Below, one piece after another: positions 33,621 through 41,885 of a stretch of 64,000 nt of DNA (positions within the stretch are counted from its first letter, which is position 1; every line of letters starts with the position of its first letter). The DNA is from RGIG7213 sp045545665 (GTDB lineage Bacteria > Bacillota > Clostridia > Oscillospirales > CAG-272), in contig JAZQBL010000013.1 in assembly GCA_045545665.1 (NCBI GenBank), forward strand, positions 93,075-157,074, in the 5' to 3' direction. The notes under the pieces were generated by a model. It was not told where the DNA came from, searched no databases, and saw nothing but the letters and a program-made list of their open reading frames with translations. The translations under genes were made by a program, and so were the position numbers.

Positions 33621-33682
33621 AAATTTTATGCCCCTGCCATTTCTTCTGTCGAGAATGCAGAAAGAATGAGCGGATTTTTTAT

Positions 33683-34555
33683 TTATTGCGTATTGTTGTT
33701 GGAAAATACGTCTGCCACTTCGCTTATCGTAATGTAGGCGTGGTGGTCGATATCGTGGACAAGCTCCTTCATTCTTACGACCTGGTAACGGTTGACGATA
33801 AAATATATCATCGTCTTATCTCTGTTTGAATAACCGCCCTTTGCATTGAGGTACGTAACGCCGCTGCCGAAGGTTTCCGTCAGCTTTTCACAGACCTCTT
33901 TCGGTTTTTCGGTAATGATAATGGCGCATTTTGCCCTGTCTATACCGTCAACGATAAAGTCAACGGCTTTAAGTGCCGCCGTATACGCAACGATCGAATA
34001 AAGCGGCAGCACCCAGCTTTTGAGTATAATCCCGCAAGCTATGTAAAGCACCACGTTATATATCATAACGAACGTGCCGACCGTTATACCGAGTCTTTTT
34101 GCAAAGATTACCGCCATAACTTCAACACCGTCCATAGCGCCGCCGTAGCGTATTGCAAGACCGCTTCCGATACCCGATATCACACCGCCGAACAAGGCGC
34201 ACAATAGCAGATCCTCGCCCGCAAACGGAGATGCAACGCTTACGTCAACGGGTAAAACGTCCGTGATGATCCACGATGAAATTGAGTAGATGAACACGGT
34301 ATATATAGCGTACACCGTAAATTGCCATCCCTGTCTTTTAAGTCCGAACAAAAACAGAGGAATATTAAGCAGGATCAAAAATACGGAAAGTGTCAGATAT
34401 TCGGGTGTCAGACGGTCCAAAAGCATAGACGTACCTGAAATTCCGCTGTCGTACAAGTTTACCGGCATCAGAAATACCGTTATACCGAAGGCATTTACTA
34501 TACCTGCAACTGTCAGCATCAAAATATTCGTAAGCTTCAACTTTCTTTCTCTCAC
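33683..34555 (-). CDS. YitT family membrane protein (DUF161 + DUF2179)
   Basis: A 290-residue protein: five or six transmembrane segments (YitT/DUF161; signature GGAMDGVEVMAVI and the LLFALFGGVI-like LLCALFGGVISGIGSGLAI) and a C-terminal soluble DUF2179 domain (AIIITEKPKEVCEKL then AKGGYSNRDKTMIYFIVNRY). The start is GTG 34555 after GGAGG. Function unknown; it is sometimes called a transporter-like protein. It is third in the Trp T-box transcript, 24 bp after the IMPase-HAD gene. Confidence 0.9.
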   Translation of the reverse strand: MRERKLKLTNILMLTVAGIVNAFGITVFLMPVNLYDSGISGTSMLLDRLTPEYLTLSVFLILLNIPLFLFGLKRQGWQFTVYAIYTVFIYSISSWIITDVLPVDVSVASPFAGEDLLLCALFGGVISGIGSGLAIRYGGAMDGVEVMAVIFAKRLGITVGTFVMIYNVVLYIACGIILKSWVLPLYSIVAYTAALKAVDFIVDGIDRAKCAIIITEKPKEVCEKLTETFGSGVTYLNAKGGYSNRDKTMIYFIVNRYQVVRMKELVHDIDHHAYITISEVADVFSNNNTQ

Positions 34556-34579
34556 TCCTGATCCTCCGTAAATATTTTA

Positions 34580-36016
34580 TTAAACGTATTCAAGCTCCGT
34601 AAAATCCTTTATGCAAAGTATTGCATCGGGATGTTTTATTCCGCTTATGGCTACGACCTTCATACCTGCGTTGAGTGCGGCGTTTATTCCCGCTATAGAA
34701 TCCTCAAACACGACACATTCGGAAGGATCAAAGCCGCAAAGCTTAGCCACCAGCAAAAACAGGTCGGGCGCAGGCTTTTTGGCAAGCGGTAAAGAACCGT
34801 CGCATATGACCTTGAAATACTTATCAAGCGAAAGATCCTTTGCTATTTTCGGCGCAAATATGCTTGATGAGCCGACACCGCACGGCACGCATCTGTCGTT
34901 TGCATAATTTAAGAAAGGTACGATACCGCCGACGATATCGTCTTCTGAAAGATCTTTCGTTATTTCAACGTACGTGTTTTCTTTCGTATCACCGACGTTT
35001 TTTCTGTCATCGTCGGTGAGTGTCATTTCCGACTTTTCGGCAATATAGTTTACGATATAGTCACGGCCCGTGCTTTTCAAGGGCAGATATTCTTCATCGC
35101 CTATATGAACGCCGTACGGCTCGCCGCCTTTATTCCAAGCTATAAGATGGTATTTTTCCGTATCTACAACGACGCCGTCAAAGTCAAAAATACAGCACTT
35201 GAAGTCATGAAGAATACCGTTTTTATCCTTTATGCGGACACGTTTTTTATAGCTTTCTTCAACAAGACGTGCAATCTCAAGGTTTGCCGAAGCGACAACG
35301 CCCTCGTCGCCGAAGGAATATTCCTCCCCCTCGAGGTTCGTTATGACAGCCCCCGCCTCTTTACATATGATAACGCCGGGAGCTATATCCCAAAGGTTTC
35401 TCGTTATAACGACCGTACAGTCCGTTTTGCCCATTGCGGCATATGCAAAATCAAAGCAAGCCGCGCCGAACATTCTTATTTTAGCTATTTTGGGGTACAA
35501 AAAGCCCATTGAATCGTGCTGCCTTTTTGCAACGGCATCATCCATATGAGAATAGTCGCCCATGCTTGCTATGACGTTGTTCAACGTAACCGTTGAGTTT
35601 ACGTGTATTTTTTCACCGTTTCTGTACGCTCCGCAGTCCTTTTCGGCATAAAACAGCTCGTTAGTATGCGGCAGATAGATCACACCCAGAACAGGCTCTT
35701 TATCAACGAACAAAGCACATTGGACACCGTGCAGACACACGTTTCTTGCCATATTGCACGTGCCGTCTATAGGGTCTATCACCCAGACTCTGCCCGCAAG
35801 TTCCTGAGTCGATGACGTTTCCTCTCCGTGTATTCTGTCGCCTTCGTATTTTTTAAGTATTTCCTCCGAAAGATACTTTTCGATGCTTATGTCGATGTTC
35901 GTCACAAGATCGAACTGCGATTTCTGCATCACCGTTTCAGCACCGTTCGATGCGTATTTTTCATACGCCGAGCGTATCTTTTCGGTTATAAATTCAAGTT
36001 CGCCCGTGTATTTCAT
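34580..36016 (-). CDS. inositol-monophosphatase / HAD phosphatase fusion
   Basis: A 478-residue two-domain enzyme. Residues ~1-255 are an IMPase fold: HGEETSS (metal Glu), WVIDPIDGTCN (the WxxDPxDGTxN motif) and LWDIAPGVIICKEAGA. Residues ~265-478 are a beta-phosphoglucomutase-like HAD: CIFDFDGVVVDTE (DxD), GVGSSS, KKPAPDLFL and VFEDSIAGINAALNAGM. Both active sites look intact. It starts one base after the trpB stop, so translation is coupled. Natural substrates are unknown; dephosphorylation of two sugar or inositol phosphates is the simplest guess. Confidence 0.85.
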   Translation of the reverse strand: MKYTGELEFITEKIRSAYEKYASNGAETVMQKSQFDLVTNIDISIEKYLSEEILKKYEGDRIHGEETSSTQELAGRVWVIDPIDGTCNMARNVCLHGVQCALFVDKEPVLGVIYLPHTNELFYAEKDCGAYRNGEKIHVNSTVTLNNVIASMGDYSHMDDAVAKRQHDSMGFLYPKIAKIRMFGAACFDFAYAAMGKTDCTVVITRNLWDIAPGVIICKEAGAVITNLEGEEYSFGDEGVVASANLEIARLVEESYKKRVRIKDKNGILHDFKCCIFDFDGVVVDTEKYHLIAWNKGGEPYGVHIGDEEYLPLKSTGRDYIVNYIAEKSEMTLTDDDRKNVGDTKENTYVEITKDLSEDDIVGGIVPFLNYANDRCVPCGVGSSSIFAPKIAKDLSLDKYFKVICDGSLPLAKKPAPDLFLLVAKLCGFDPSECVVFEDSIAGINAALNAGMKVVAISGIKHPDAILCIKDFTELEYV

Positions 36017-36017
36017 A

Positions 36018-37262
36018 TCAAAGCTCAAATCCTTCGCCGTAGCCGTAATGCTCCGCAACGTAATCTACGTCCTTGTCACCTCTGCCCGAGAGCGTTGCAA
36101 GAATAGATCCGCCCGTCGTTGCGTGTTCCTTTGCATATCTCATTGCAAAAGCAACTGCGTGCGAGCTTTCAAGTGCGGGTATGATACCCTCGTAGCGTGA
36201 CAGTGCAAAGAACGCCTTTACAGCTTCTTCGTCATCGACTGTGACGTAGTTTACACGTCCGCAGTCGTGCAGATATGCGTGTTCGGGGCCTACGGAAGGA
36301 TAGTCAAGTCCGCTTGCTATCGAGTAAACGGGAGCAGGCTCGCCGTTTTCATCCTTGAGCATAATGCTTTCAAATCCGTGCATGATACCGGGTTCGCCGT
36401 ACGTCATTGATGCCGCGTGGTCTCCGAGGTTGTGTCCCTTACCCAAAGGCTCGATACCGTATATATCGACGGGATCAGCCAAAAATCCCGTAAACGTACC
36501 TATTGAGTTTGATCCGCCGCCGACGCACGCCGCAACGGCATCGGGCATAATACCCGTCATTTCAAGGAACTGCTCTCTTGCTTCGTATCCGATAACTGAC
36601 TGGAAGTCACGTACCATCAAGGGGAACGGGTGCGGACCTAAAACAGAACCTATGCAGTAGATCGCGTCCTTGTATTCTCTCATATATGCGTCAAACGCCG
36701 CATCGACAGCTTCTTTAAGTGTTTTAAGACCGTGTGTTACGGGAACGACTCTTGCACCGAGCATCTTCATTCTCGTTACGTTGGGCGCCTGCTTTGCAAT
36801 ATCGACCTCACCCATATAGATATCACATTCGAGTCCGAAATATGCCGCCGCAGTTGCCAAAGCAACACCGTGCTGACCTGCGCCTGTTTCGGCGATAAGC
36901 TTCTTTTTGCCCATATATTTAGCAAGAAGTCCTTCACCCATGCAGTGGTTGAGCTTATGTGCGCCCGTGTGGTTGAGGTCTTCGCGCTTAAGATATATCT
37001 GGCAGTTACCTATCTTATTGGAAAGTCTTTCGCAGTGGTAAACGGGTGTAGGTCTGCCCTGGAATTCCTTACGTATGCGGCGAAGCTCGTTTATGAACTT
37101 TGCGCTGTGGCAGATAGCCTGATAAGCGTCGCCTATTTCTTTAAATGCCGGCTCAAGCTCGGCGGGAAGATAAGCACCGCCGTATCTTCCGAATCTGCCG
37201 TCGGGTGTGGGAAATTCCTTCGAATACGTTACAAAATCTTTATAAGTTTTCTTGTTATCCAT
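36018..37262 (-). CDS. trpB: tryptophan synthase beta chain, stand-alone
   Basis: A 414-residue TrpB. PLP-binding Lys103 is in HTGAHKLNH, the catalytic Glu in AETGAGQHGVA, and the phosphate-binding loop in CVGGGSNSIGTF. It makes Trp from Ser and indole. No trpA or other trp genes are near, so the likely role is salvage of indole. The Trp T-box lies directly upstream, which supports the assignment. AGGAG is 9 nt before the start. Confidence 0.95.
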   Translation of the reverse strand: MDNKKTYKDFVTYSKEFPTPDGRFGRYGGAYLPAELEPAFKEIGDAYQAICHSAKFINELRRIRKEFQGRPTPVYHCERLSNKIGNCQIYLKREDLNHTGAHKLNHCMGEGLLAKYMGKKKLIAETGAGQHGVALATAAAYFGLECDIYMGEVDIAKQAPNVTRMKMLGARVVPVTHGLKTLKEAVDAAFDAYMREYKDAIYCIGSVLGPHPFPLMVRDFQSVIGYEAREQFLEMTGIMPDAVAACVGGGSNSIGTFTGFLADPVDIYGIEPLGKGHNLGDHAASMTYGEPGIMHGFESIMLKDENGEPAPVYSIASGLDYPSVGPEHAYLHDCGRVNYVTVDDEEAVKAFFALSRYEGIIPALESSHAVAFAMRYAKEHATTGGSILATLSGRGDKDVDYVAEHYGYGEGFEL

Positions 37263-37370
37263 GATATTTTACTCCTGTTTTATTTAAATATTACGTTTTC
37301 AATATTTTTTAATGTAACTGCACACGCCATCGTTTTGAAAAAATAAACATATATCCTCCCAAACAAAAAA

Positions 37371-37628
37371 ATTCCTGTCCGAAATAGGACAAGAATGACT
37401 TCCTGCGGTACCACCTAAATTAACGAAAAAATTCGTTCCCTCTGCCGTACACCGTTATGTACGCACCCTTTTAACGGTAGGTTACCGTCAGCCATTACTC
37501 ACGTTAGTTTTCCTGCTGCCCTCATAAGCCCATTCGTCAACCGTTTCGCTGCGGCATTTCACCACACTGCCGCTCTCTGAAAGCTACGCTGACTGACTAC
37601 TATTCTTAATCAAAGGTTTCAACTATTA
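37371..37628 (-). promoter_or_regulatory. T-box leader, tRNA-Trp type
   Basis: On the minus strand AGGTGGTACCGCAGG (37416-37402) is the T-box, followed by a terminator with stem ATTCTTGTCC/GGACAGGAAT (37397-37371) and a T-run. TGG at 37494-37492 (in GAGTAATGGCTGACGG) is the probable Trp specifier. It should switch on trpB, the fusion and yitT when tRNA-Trp is uncharged. Confidence 0.9.
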
Positions 37629-37633
37629 TTGAC

Positions 37634-37662
37634 ATTATACACCCGGGATGCGGTTTTGTCAA
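37634..37662 (-). promoter_or_regulatory. promoter of the Trp T-box operon
   Basis: TTGACA (37662-37657), 17 bp, TATAAT (37639-37634) on the minus strand. Confidence 0.85.
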
Positions 37663-37680
37663 TACTTTTAAAAAATAATC

Positions 37681-37709
37681 TTGACTTACTTCCTCCTCGG
37701 ATGTATAAT
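37681..37709 (+). promoter_or_regulatory. promoter of rarA
   Basis: TTGACT (37681-37686), 17 bp, TATAAT (37704-37709), divergent from the Trp T-box promoter. Confidence 0.75.
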
Positions 37710-37743
37710 GAAATTAAATAATAAAGAAGAACGGTAGAAAATT

Positions 37744-39009
37744 ATGATGGTACGTCCTTTAGCTGACAGAATGCGCCCGGAGGATTTTGACGACATAGTC
37801 GGTCAGGAGCATCTGTTCGGCGAAAACGGTTCGCTTCGCAATATGATACGGTCGGGATACATAACCAATATGATATTTTACGGCCCTCCCGGAACGGGCA
37901 AAACGACGAGCGCGAACATAATAGCAAAAAAATCAAATATGACGATGTATAAGCTCAACGCAACGACAGCATCACTTGCAGACGTCAAGGAAATCGCAGA
38001 GCAAACGTCATCGGCACTCGGCGAAGGCGGAATACTTCTGTACCTCGACGAGATACAGTATTTCAACAAAAAACAGCAGCAGTCGCTGCTTGAATATATC
38101 GAAGACGGCAGAATAACTCTCATCGCATCGACTGCGGAGAATCCTTTCTTCTCGGTATACAGCGCCGTTATTTCACGAAGTGCGGTGTTTGAATTCAAGC
38201 CCGTAAAGCCGAAGGAATGTGTAAAAAGGCTCAGAAAAGCTCTTGACGTGCTAAACGGAGATATAGGATGTGACGTTACCTGTACGGACGGTGTGCTTGA
38301 GTATATAGCATCCGTTTGCGGAGGTGACGTAAGGCGTTCTATCGGAATGCTTGAGTACGTAAGATACGCCGCAGACGGCGAGATAACGAAAGAGCTTACC
38401 GATAAATTCATTCCCGACACAATGAGAGGTCAGGGAGCTTTCGCAAAAGACGGCGACGGACACTACGACCTGCTTTCGGCTTTTCAGAAGTCGATAAGAG
38501 GATCCGATCCCGACGCATCTGTTTTTTATCTTGCAAAGCTGCTCGGAGCAGGTGAGCTTTTAAGCGTCGTGCGCCGTCTTTCGGTGATAGCATCGGAGGA
38601 TATAGGTGCGGCGTATCCGCAGGCAGCGTCAATAACGTACGCCTGCTGTCAGCAGGCACTGTCGCTCGGGTTGCCCGAGGCACGCATACCGCTTGCAAAC
38701 TGCGTTATAATGCTTGCAACGTCACCGAAATCCGTAACGGCACTTGAAGCGTACGATACGGCAGCGGCAGATATCGCAAACGGACTCGGCAAAAACATCC
38801 CGTCCCATCTTCTCGACAGCCATTATGCAGGGGCGGAAGTGCTCGGACACGGACAAGGGTACAAATATCCGCACGCATATGAAAACGACTATATCCCCCA
38901 GCAGTACCTGCCCGACGATATCAAAAACAAAACGTATTACACGTACGGAACGAACAAAACGGAGCAAGCCGCAAAAGCGTATTGGGATAAGATCAAAGAG
39001 AAAAAATAG
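37744..39009 (+). CDS. rarA: replication-associated recombination protein A (AAA+ ATPase)
   Basis: A 421-residue RarA/MgsA-type clamp-loader-like ATPase. It shows RPEDFDDIVGQEHLFGE, Walker A GPPGTGKTT, Walker B ILLYLDEIQYFN, SAVISRSAVFEFKP and sensor 2 CGGDVRRSIGMLE; the C-terminal tetramerisation region (RLSVIASEDIGAAYPQA) and a long LP-rich end are typical. It acts at stalled forks. Two ATGs are adjacent (37744, 37747); either may be used. Followed by a perfect hairpin terminator. Confidence 0.95.
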   Translation: MMVRPLADRMRPEDFDDIVGQEHLFGENGSLRNMIRSGYITNMIFYGPPGTGKTTSANIIAKKSNMTMYKLNATTASLADVKEIAEQTSSALGEGGILLYLDEIQYFNKKQQQSLLEYIEDGRITLIASTAENPFFSVYSAVISRSAVFEFKPVKPKECVKRLRKALDVLNGDIGCDVTCTDGVLEYIASVCGGDVRRSIGMLEYVRYAADGEITKELTDKFIPDTMRGQGAFAKDGDGHYDLLSAFQKSIRGSDPDASVFYLAKLLGAGELLSVVRRLSVIASEDIGAAYPQAASITYACCQQALSLGLPEARIPLANCVIMLATSPKSVTALEAYDTAAADIANGLGKNIPSHLLDSHYAGAEVLGHGQGYKYPHAYENDYIPQQYLPDDIKNKTYYTYGTNKTEQAAKAYWDKIKEKK

Positions 39010-39140
39010 CCCTTCTCTGCAGTTGTAATGAATTTAAAACCGATCGGTGCATATTATCACGCACCGCACACAGGGCTTGCCCCGCCGAAACGAACACCAC
39101 AGAATGCACATCATCGAAAAAACAAATCTGAATAACTTAA

Positions 39141-39179
39141 AACTACCCCTGCAGATCAGAGATCTGCAGGGGTGGTTTT
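39141..39179. terminator. terminator after rarA, before the small lipoprotein
   Basis: ACCCCTGCAGATC, loop AGA, GATCTGCAGGGGT (39145-39173), with a T-run on the plus side. Serves convergent genes. Confidence 0.8.
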
Positions 39180-39183
39180 GAGT

Positions 39184-39468
39184 TTATCGCATTTCCTTGT
39201 CGAAAAAGTGACGTGCGTCGCTTATTGCATCGGTGATTATTTCGGGAAGGCCGCCGCCTTCTCCGTCGTTTACCGTATCGCTTTCCTTCGTCGTTTCTTT
39301 TTCGGTAACTCTGTCGGTGACCTTCTCCGTCGCTTTGTCGGTAACTCTGTCGGTTACGGGTGTTGTTGCCGGTGCTTTCGTTGTCGTACTGTCTTTTTCG
39401 TCTTTTCCGCAGGCGCAGACCGAAAGCGACACTGCGGCAGCGAGAAATATCAAATAAAGTTTTTTCAT
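39184..39468 (-). CDS. small lipoprotein with Thr/Glu/Lys-rich repeats
   Basis: A 94-residue lipoprotein: signal MKKLYLIFLAAAVSLSVCAC (lipobox VCAC), then a low-complexity stretch made of near-repeats VTDRVTDKATEKVTDRVTEK, and a short helix (LPEIITDAISDARHFF). No family recognised. Probably a wall-spanning or surface lipoprotein. Confidence 0.65.
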   Translation of the reverse strand: MKKLYLIFLAAAVSLSVCACGKDEKDSTTTKAPATTPVTDRVTDKATEKVTDRVTEKETTKESDTVNDGEGGGLPEIITDAISDARHFFDKEMR

Positions 39469-39620
39469 TTTTAAATTGATTTCCTTTCCGAAGCGCAGTG
39501 TCTTTTTACTGCGCCGAAGATAGTTTTGCCGAAAAAAGTCATCATATGCGTTTTTTTCATTGGAAAATCGAGGTTATTTCGCTTTGCAAAAAAATTTACA
39601 AAATAAATTTACGATAACTA

Positions 39621-39650
39621 TTGACAAAACGCCACCTGTTGGATTATAAT
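39621..39650 (+). promoter_or_regulatory. promoter of rpmH
   Basis: TTGACA (39621-39626), 18 bp, TATAAT (39645-39650). Confidence 0.8.
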
Positions 39651-39750
39651 AAATCCGCTTGCCCTATATGGGTAAATAATTGATTATGTCGGTGCTGTAA
39701 TCGGGGCATCTGTATATAATTATTCCGCTTATTACAAAGGAGGTTCCAAA

Positions 39751-39885
39751 ATGCTCAGAACATATCAGCCTAAAAAACGCCAAAGAAAAAAGGAACACGG
39801 TTTCAGAAAAAGAATGAGAACCGCTAACGGCAGAAAAGTCCTCAAGCGCCGCCGCGCTAAGGGCAGAGCAAGACTTACTTATTGA
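39751..39885 (+). CDS. rpmH: 50S ribosomal protein L34
   Basis: A 44-residue L34, MLRTYQPKKRQRKKEHGFRK then RMRTANGRKVLKRRRAKGRA and RLTY. This is the universal L34 pattern, with Leu as residue 2 instead of the usual Lys. AAAGGAGG lies 7 nt upstream of ATG 39751. It is first in the rpmH-rnpA-yidD-yidC-jag cluster. Confidence 0.97.
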   Translation: MLRTYQPKKRQRKKEHGFRKRMRTANGRKVLKRRRAKGRARLTY

Positions 39886-39937
39886 TTCTTGCTTGAAAAG
39901 TTGCATTTCGGGGCTGTTGGCATCCTGTCAATAGCCC

Positions 39938-39975
39938 TCCCCTCGTTCTTCAGAACGGGGGAATACTTTTTTTAT
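39938..39975 (+). terminator. attenuator-like hairpin between rpmH and rnpA
   Basis: CCCTCGTTC-ttca-GAACGGGGG (39940-39961) followed by AATACTTTTTTTAT. A partial terminator here would keep L34 mRNA far above the RNase P protein message, a known need of this operon. Confidence 0.65.
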
Positions 39976-40005
39976 AAAAATTTGTACCGAGGCAGGTCTT
40001 GGTAA

Positions 40006-40377
40006 ATGAAGCTGTACGCCATCAAAGAAAACCATTTGTTTTCAAAAGTATATGCGAAAGGCAAAAAAGCCGTAACGCATACCGTTTGTGTTTATACACT
40101 GCCCGATTATCACGCAGCACGCTTACAGCGGGCGCATCCATTAAAATTGAGGATCAACCGTGTCGGTTTTACCGTCACGAAGAAGCTCGGATCGGCACCT
40201 TCTCGCAACAGGGCGAAAAGGGTAATGCGTGAAGCCTATTACAAGGCTCAAAAATTATATAACATCAAAACGGGAAAGCTTATCGTTATCGCCGCAAGAC
40301 AGGCTGCAACGGAAGCAAAGACAGACGAGGTGTTCAAAGATCTCATCTGTGCGTTTGAAAAGACGGGACTTATATAA
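40006..40377 (+). CDS. rnpA: ribonuclease P protein component
   Basis: A 123-residue protein subunit of RNase P, which matures tRNA 5' ends. The RNR motif is seen in APSRNRAKRVMREAYY, and RVGFTVTKKLG precedes it. A small insertion (PDYHAARLQRAHPLKLRI) extends the first half. The ribosome site is weak. The stop directly abuts the yidD start. Confidence 0.95.
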   Translation: MKLYAIKENHLFSKVYAKGKKAVTHTVCVYTLPDYHAARLQRAHPLKLRINRVGFTVTKKLGSAPSRNRAKRVMREAYYKAQKLYNIKTGKLIVIAARQAATEAKTDEVFKDLICAFEKTGLI

Positions 40378-40626
40378 ATGAAATACGTTTGTATGTTCAT
40401 AATAAAGCTGTACCGTCGCTTTATTTCACCATTGAAGCCGCAATGCTGTCGGTTCACACCCTCATGCTCGCAATACGCGTATGAGGCTTTTTCCAAACGA
40501 GGTTTTTTCGTGGGTCTATGCTTAAGTGTTTGGCGGATACTGCGTTGTAATCCCTTTTGCAAAGGCGGTTACGATCCCGTACCCGAAAAAGGCAAAGCCC
40601 CAACAGCAAAGAAAAATGAGGAGTAA
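40378..40626 (+). CDS. yidD: membrane protein insertion efficiency factor YidD
   Basis: An 82-residue YidD: LYRRFISPLKPQCCRFTPSC then SQYAYEAFSKRG and RCNPFCKGGYDPVP. The cysteine pattern and the DPVP end are diagnostic. It helps YidC-dependent membrane insertion. It starts with no spacer after rnpA and is 8 bp before yidC. Confidence 0.96.
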   Translation: MKYVCMFIIKLYRRFISPLKPQCCRFTPSCSQYAYEAFSKRGFFVGLCLSVWRILRCNPFCKGGYDPVPEKGKAPTAKKNEE

Positions 40627-40634
40627 GGCATTAA

Positions 40635-41855
40635 ATGTTCGATTGGGTTGCCGAAATACTTAAATATGTAATGATATTTTGCGATAAAATATCGTTCCAT
40701 AACTATGCGCTTGCACTTTTTCTGTTTGCCCTGATAGTAAAGATAATTCTTTTCCCGTTCGGTATAAAGCAGCAGAAAAACCAGGCAAAATCCGCACAGC
40801 TCCGTCCCAAGGAATTGGCGATACGTAAAAAATACAAGGGCCGTACGGATCAGCAAACACAGCAAAAAATGACAATGGAGATACAGGAAATGTATCAAAA
40901 GGAAGGCTACAGCCAGTTCGGCGGTTGCCTGCCCTTGCTCATACAGCTTCCCGTACTTTATTCACTTTATGCCATTATCCAGAATCCTCTTTATTACGTC
41001 TGCCGTTTTTCAACAGCTCAGATAGAGACGATAACGGAAGCGTATAACCGTGCTACAGGCTATATAAGCGGAGTCGTAAACTCAACTTATACCGCTGCCA
41101 TCAACGTATTGAGCTACGTAAACAAAAACGGCGCACAGCCGATAATCGACCACCTTCCCAAGGACGGTATCGTTCCCGAAGGTGCTGTCAGTGCAAGCGG
41201 TGCTGCCATAACGGATTGGAGCACTTTCTGTGCGGATATCGCCGAAAGACTTTCCTCTCCCGACCTTCCCAACTTCAACCTGTTCGGAATATTCGACCTC
41301 GGTAAAGCACCGAACGTCGCATCGGGTATATATCTTCTCGTTCCCGTCGTCGTATTTTTGGCGATGTTCGTAACAATGAAGATACAGAAGAAGTTTACCT
41401 ATCAGCCTATGGCGGCAGAAGGTACGCCGAACGTATCCATGAAGATGATGGATATAATGATGCCCGCACTTTCGGCATTTTTGAGCTACAGCTTGCCTAC
41501 GGCACTTGCTCTTTACTGGGTATATCAGAACGTACTCGGTCTTGCACAGCAGATCATACTTGCGAAGATTATCCCCATTCCGAAGCTTTCCGATGAAGAA
41601 ATAAGACAGATGCAGAAGGAAGCCGAAAAAGAAGCGGCGGCAGCACGTAAAGCTCAGATAGCTGAGAAGAAAACAAATCCGAAACGCTCGTTGCATCACA
41701 TAGACGACGATGAGGAAGACATCCCCAGACGTAAAGGCGATGACAGTATGGAGGACGACTCCGTATTCATCAAGAATAAAGAGAAAGAAAAAAACAAAAA
41801 GATAAGCAAAGCAGAGCTTAAAGACGATAAAAAAGATTCTGACAGCGAGGAATAA
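40635..41855 (+). CDS. yidC: membrane protein insertase YidC
   Basis: A 406-residue YidC/Oxa1 insertase. In order: TM1 (ALALFLFALIVKIILFPFGI, with Lys at the usual groove Arg), the cytoplasmic hairpin (QKMTMEIQEMYQKEG), TM2 (GGCLPLLIQLPVLYSLYAII), a large external insertion (about residues 120-230) and three C-terminal TMs. The tail is long and highly charged. It is not a lipoprotein form. It lies between yidD and jag as in most Firmicutes. Confidence 0.95.
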   Translation: MFDWVAEILKYVMIFCDKISFHNYALALFLFALIVKIILFPFGIKQQKNQAKSAQLRPKELAIRKKYKGRTDQQTQQKMTMEIQEMYQKEGYSQFGGCLPLLIQLPVLYSLYAIIQNPLYYVCRFSTAQIETITEAYNRATGYISGVVNSTYTAAINVLSYVNKNGAQPIIDHLPKDGIVPEGAVSASGAAITDWSTFCADIAERLSSPDLPNFNLFGIFDLGKAPNVASGIYLLVPVVVFLAMFVTMKIQKKFTYQPMAAEGTPNVSMKMMDIMMPALSAFLSYSLPTALALYWVYQNVLGLAQQIILAKIIPIPKLSDEEIRQMQKEAEKEAAAARKAQIAEKKTNPKRSLHHIDDDEEDIPRRKGDDSMEDDSVFIKNKEKEKNKKISKAELKDDKKDSDSEE

Positions 41856-41885
41856 TTTTTAGTCCATATATATTGGAGAAATTTA

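Larger units (their letters stand above)
33033..33662 (-). mobile_element. RAYT-type transposase element (decayed), with terminal palindromes
   Basis: Bounded on the left by GCCTTTGTA-T-TACAAAGAC (33033-33051) and on the right by palindrome A (33595-33620) plus a tail ending GAGAATGCAG near 33660. The interior is a broken REP-associated tyrosine transposase. The 178-bp element at 51398-51575 carries both these ends. Exact borders are inferred from that comparison. Confidence 0.6.

Noticed and set aside
39469..39750. Replication origin upstream of rpmH
   Set aside because: No DnaA-box cluster and no dnaA gene; only a promoter for rpmH is evident.
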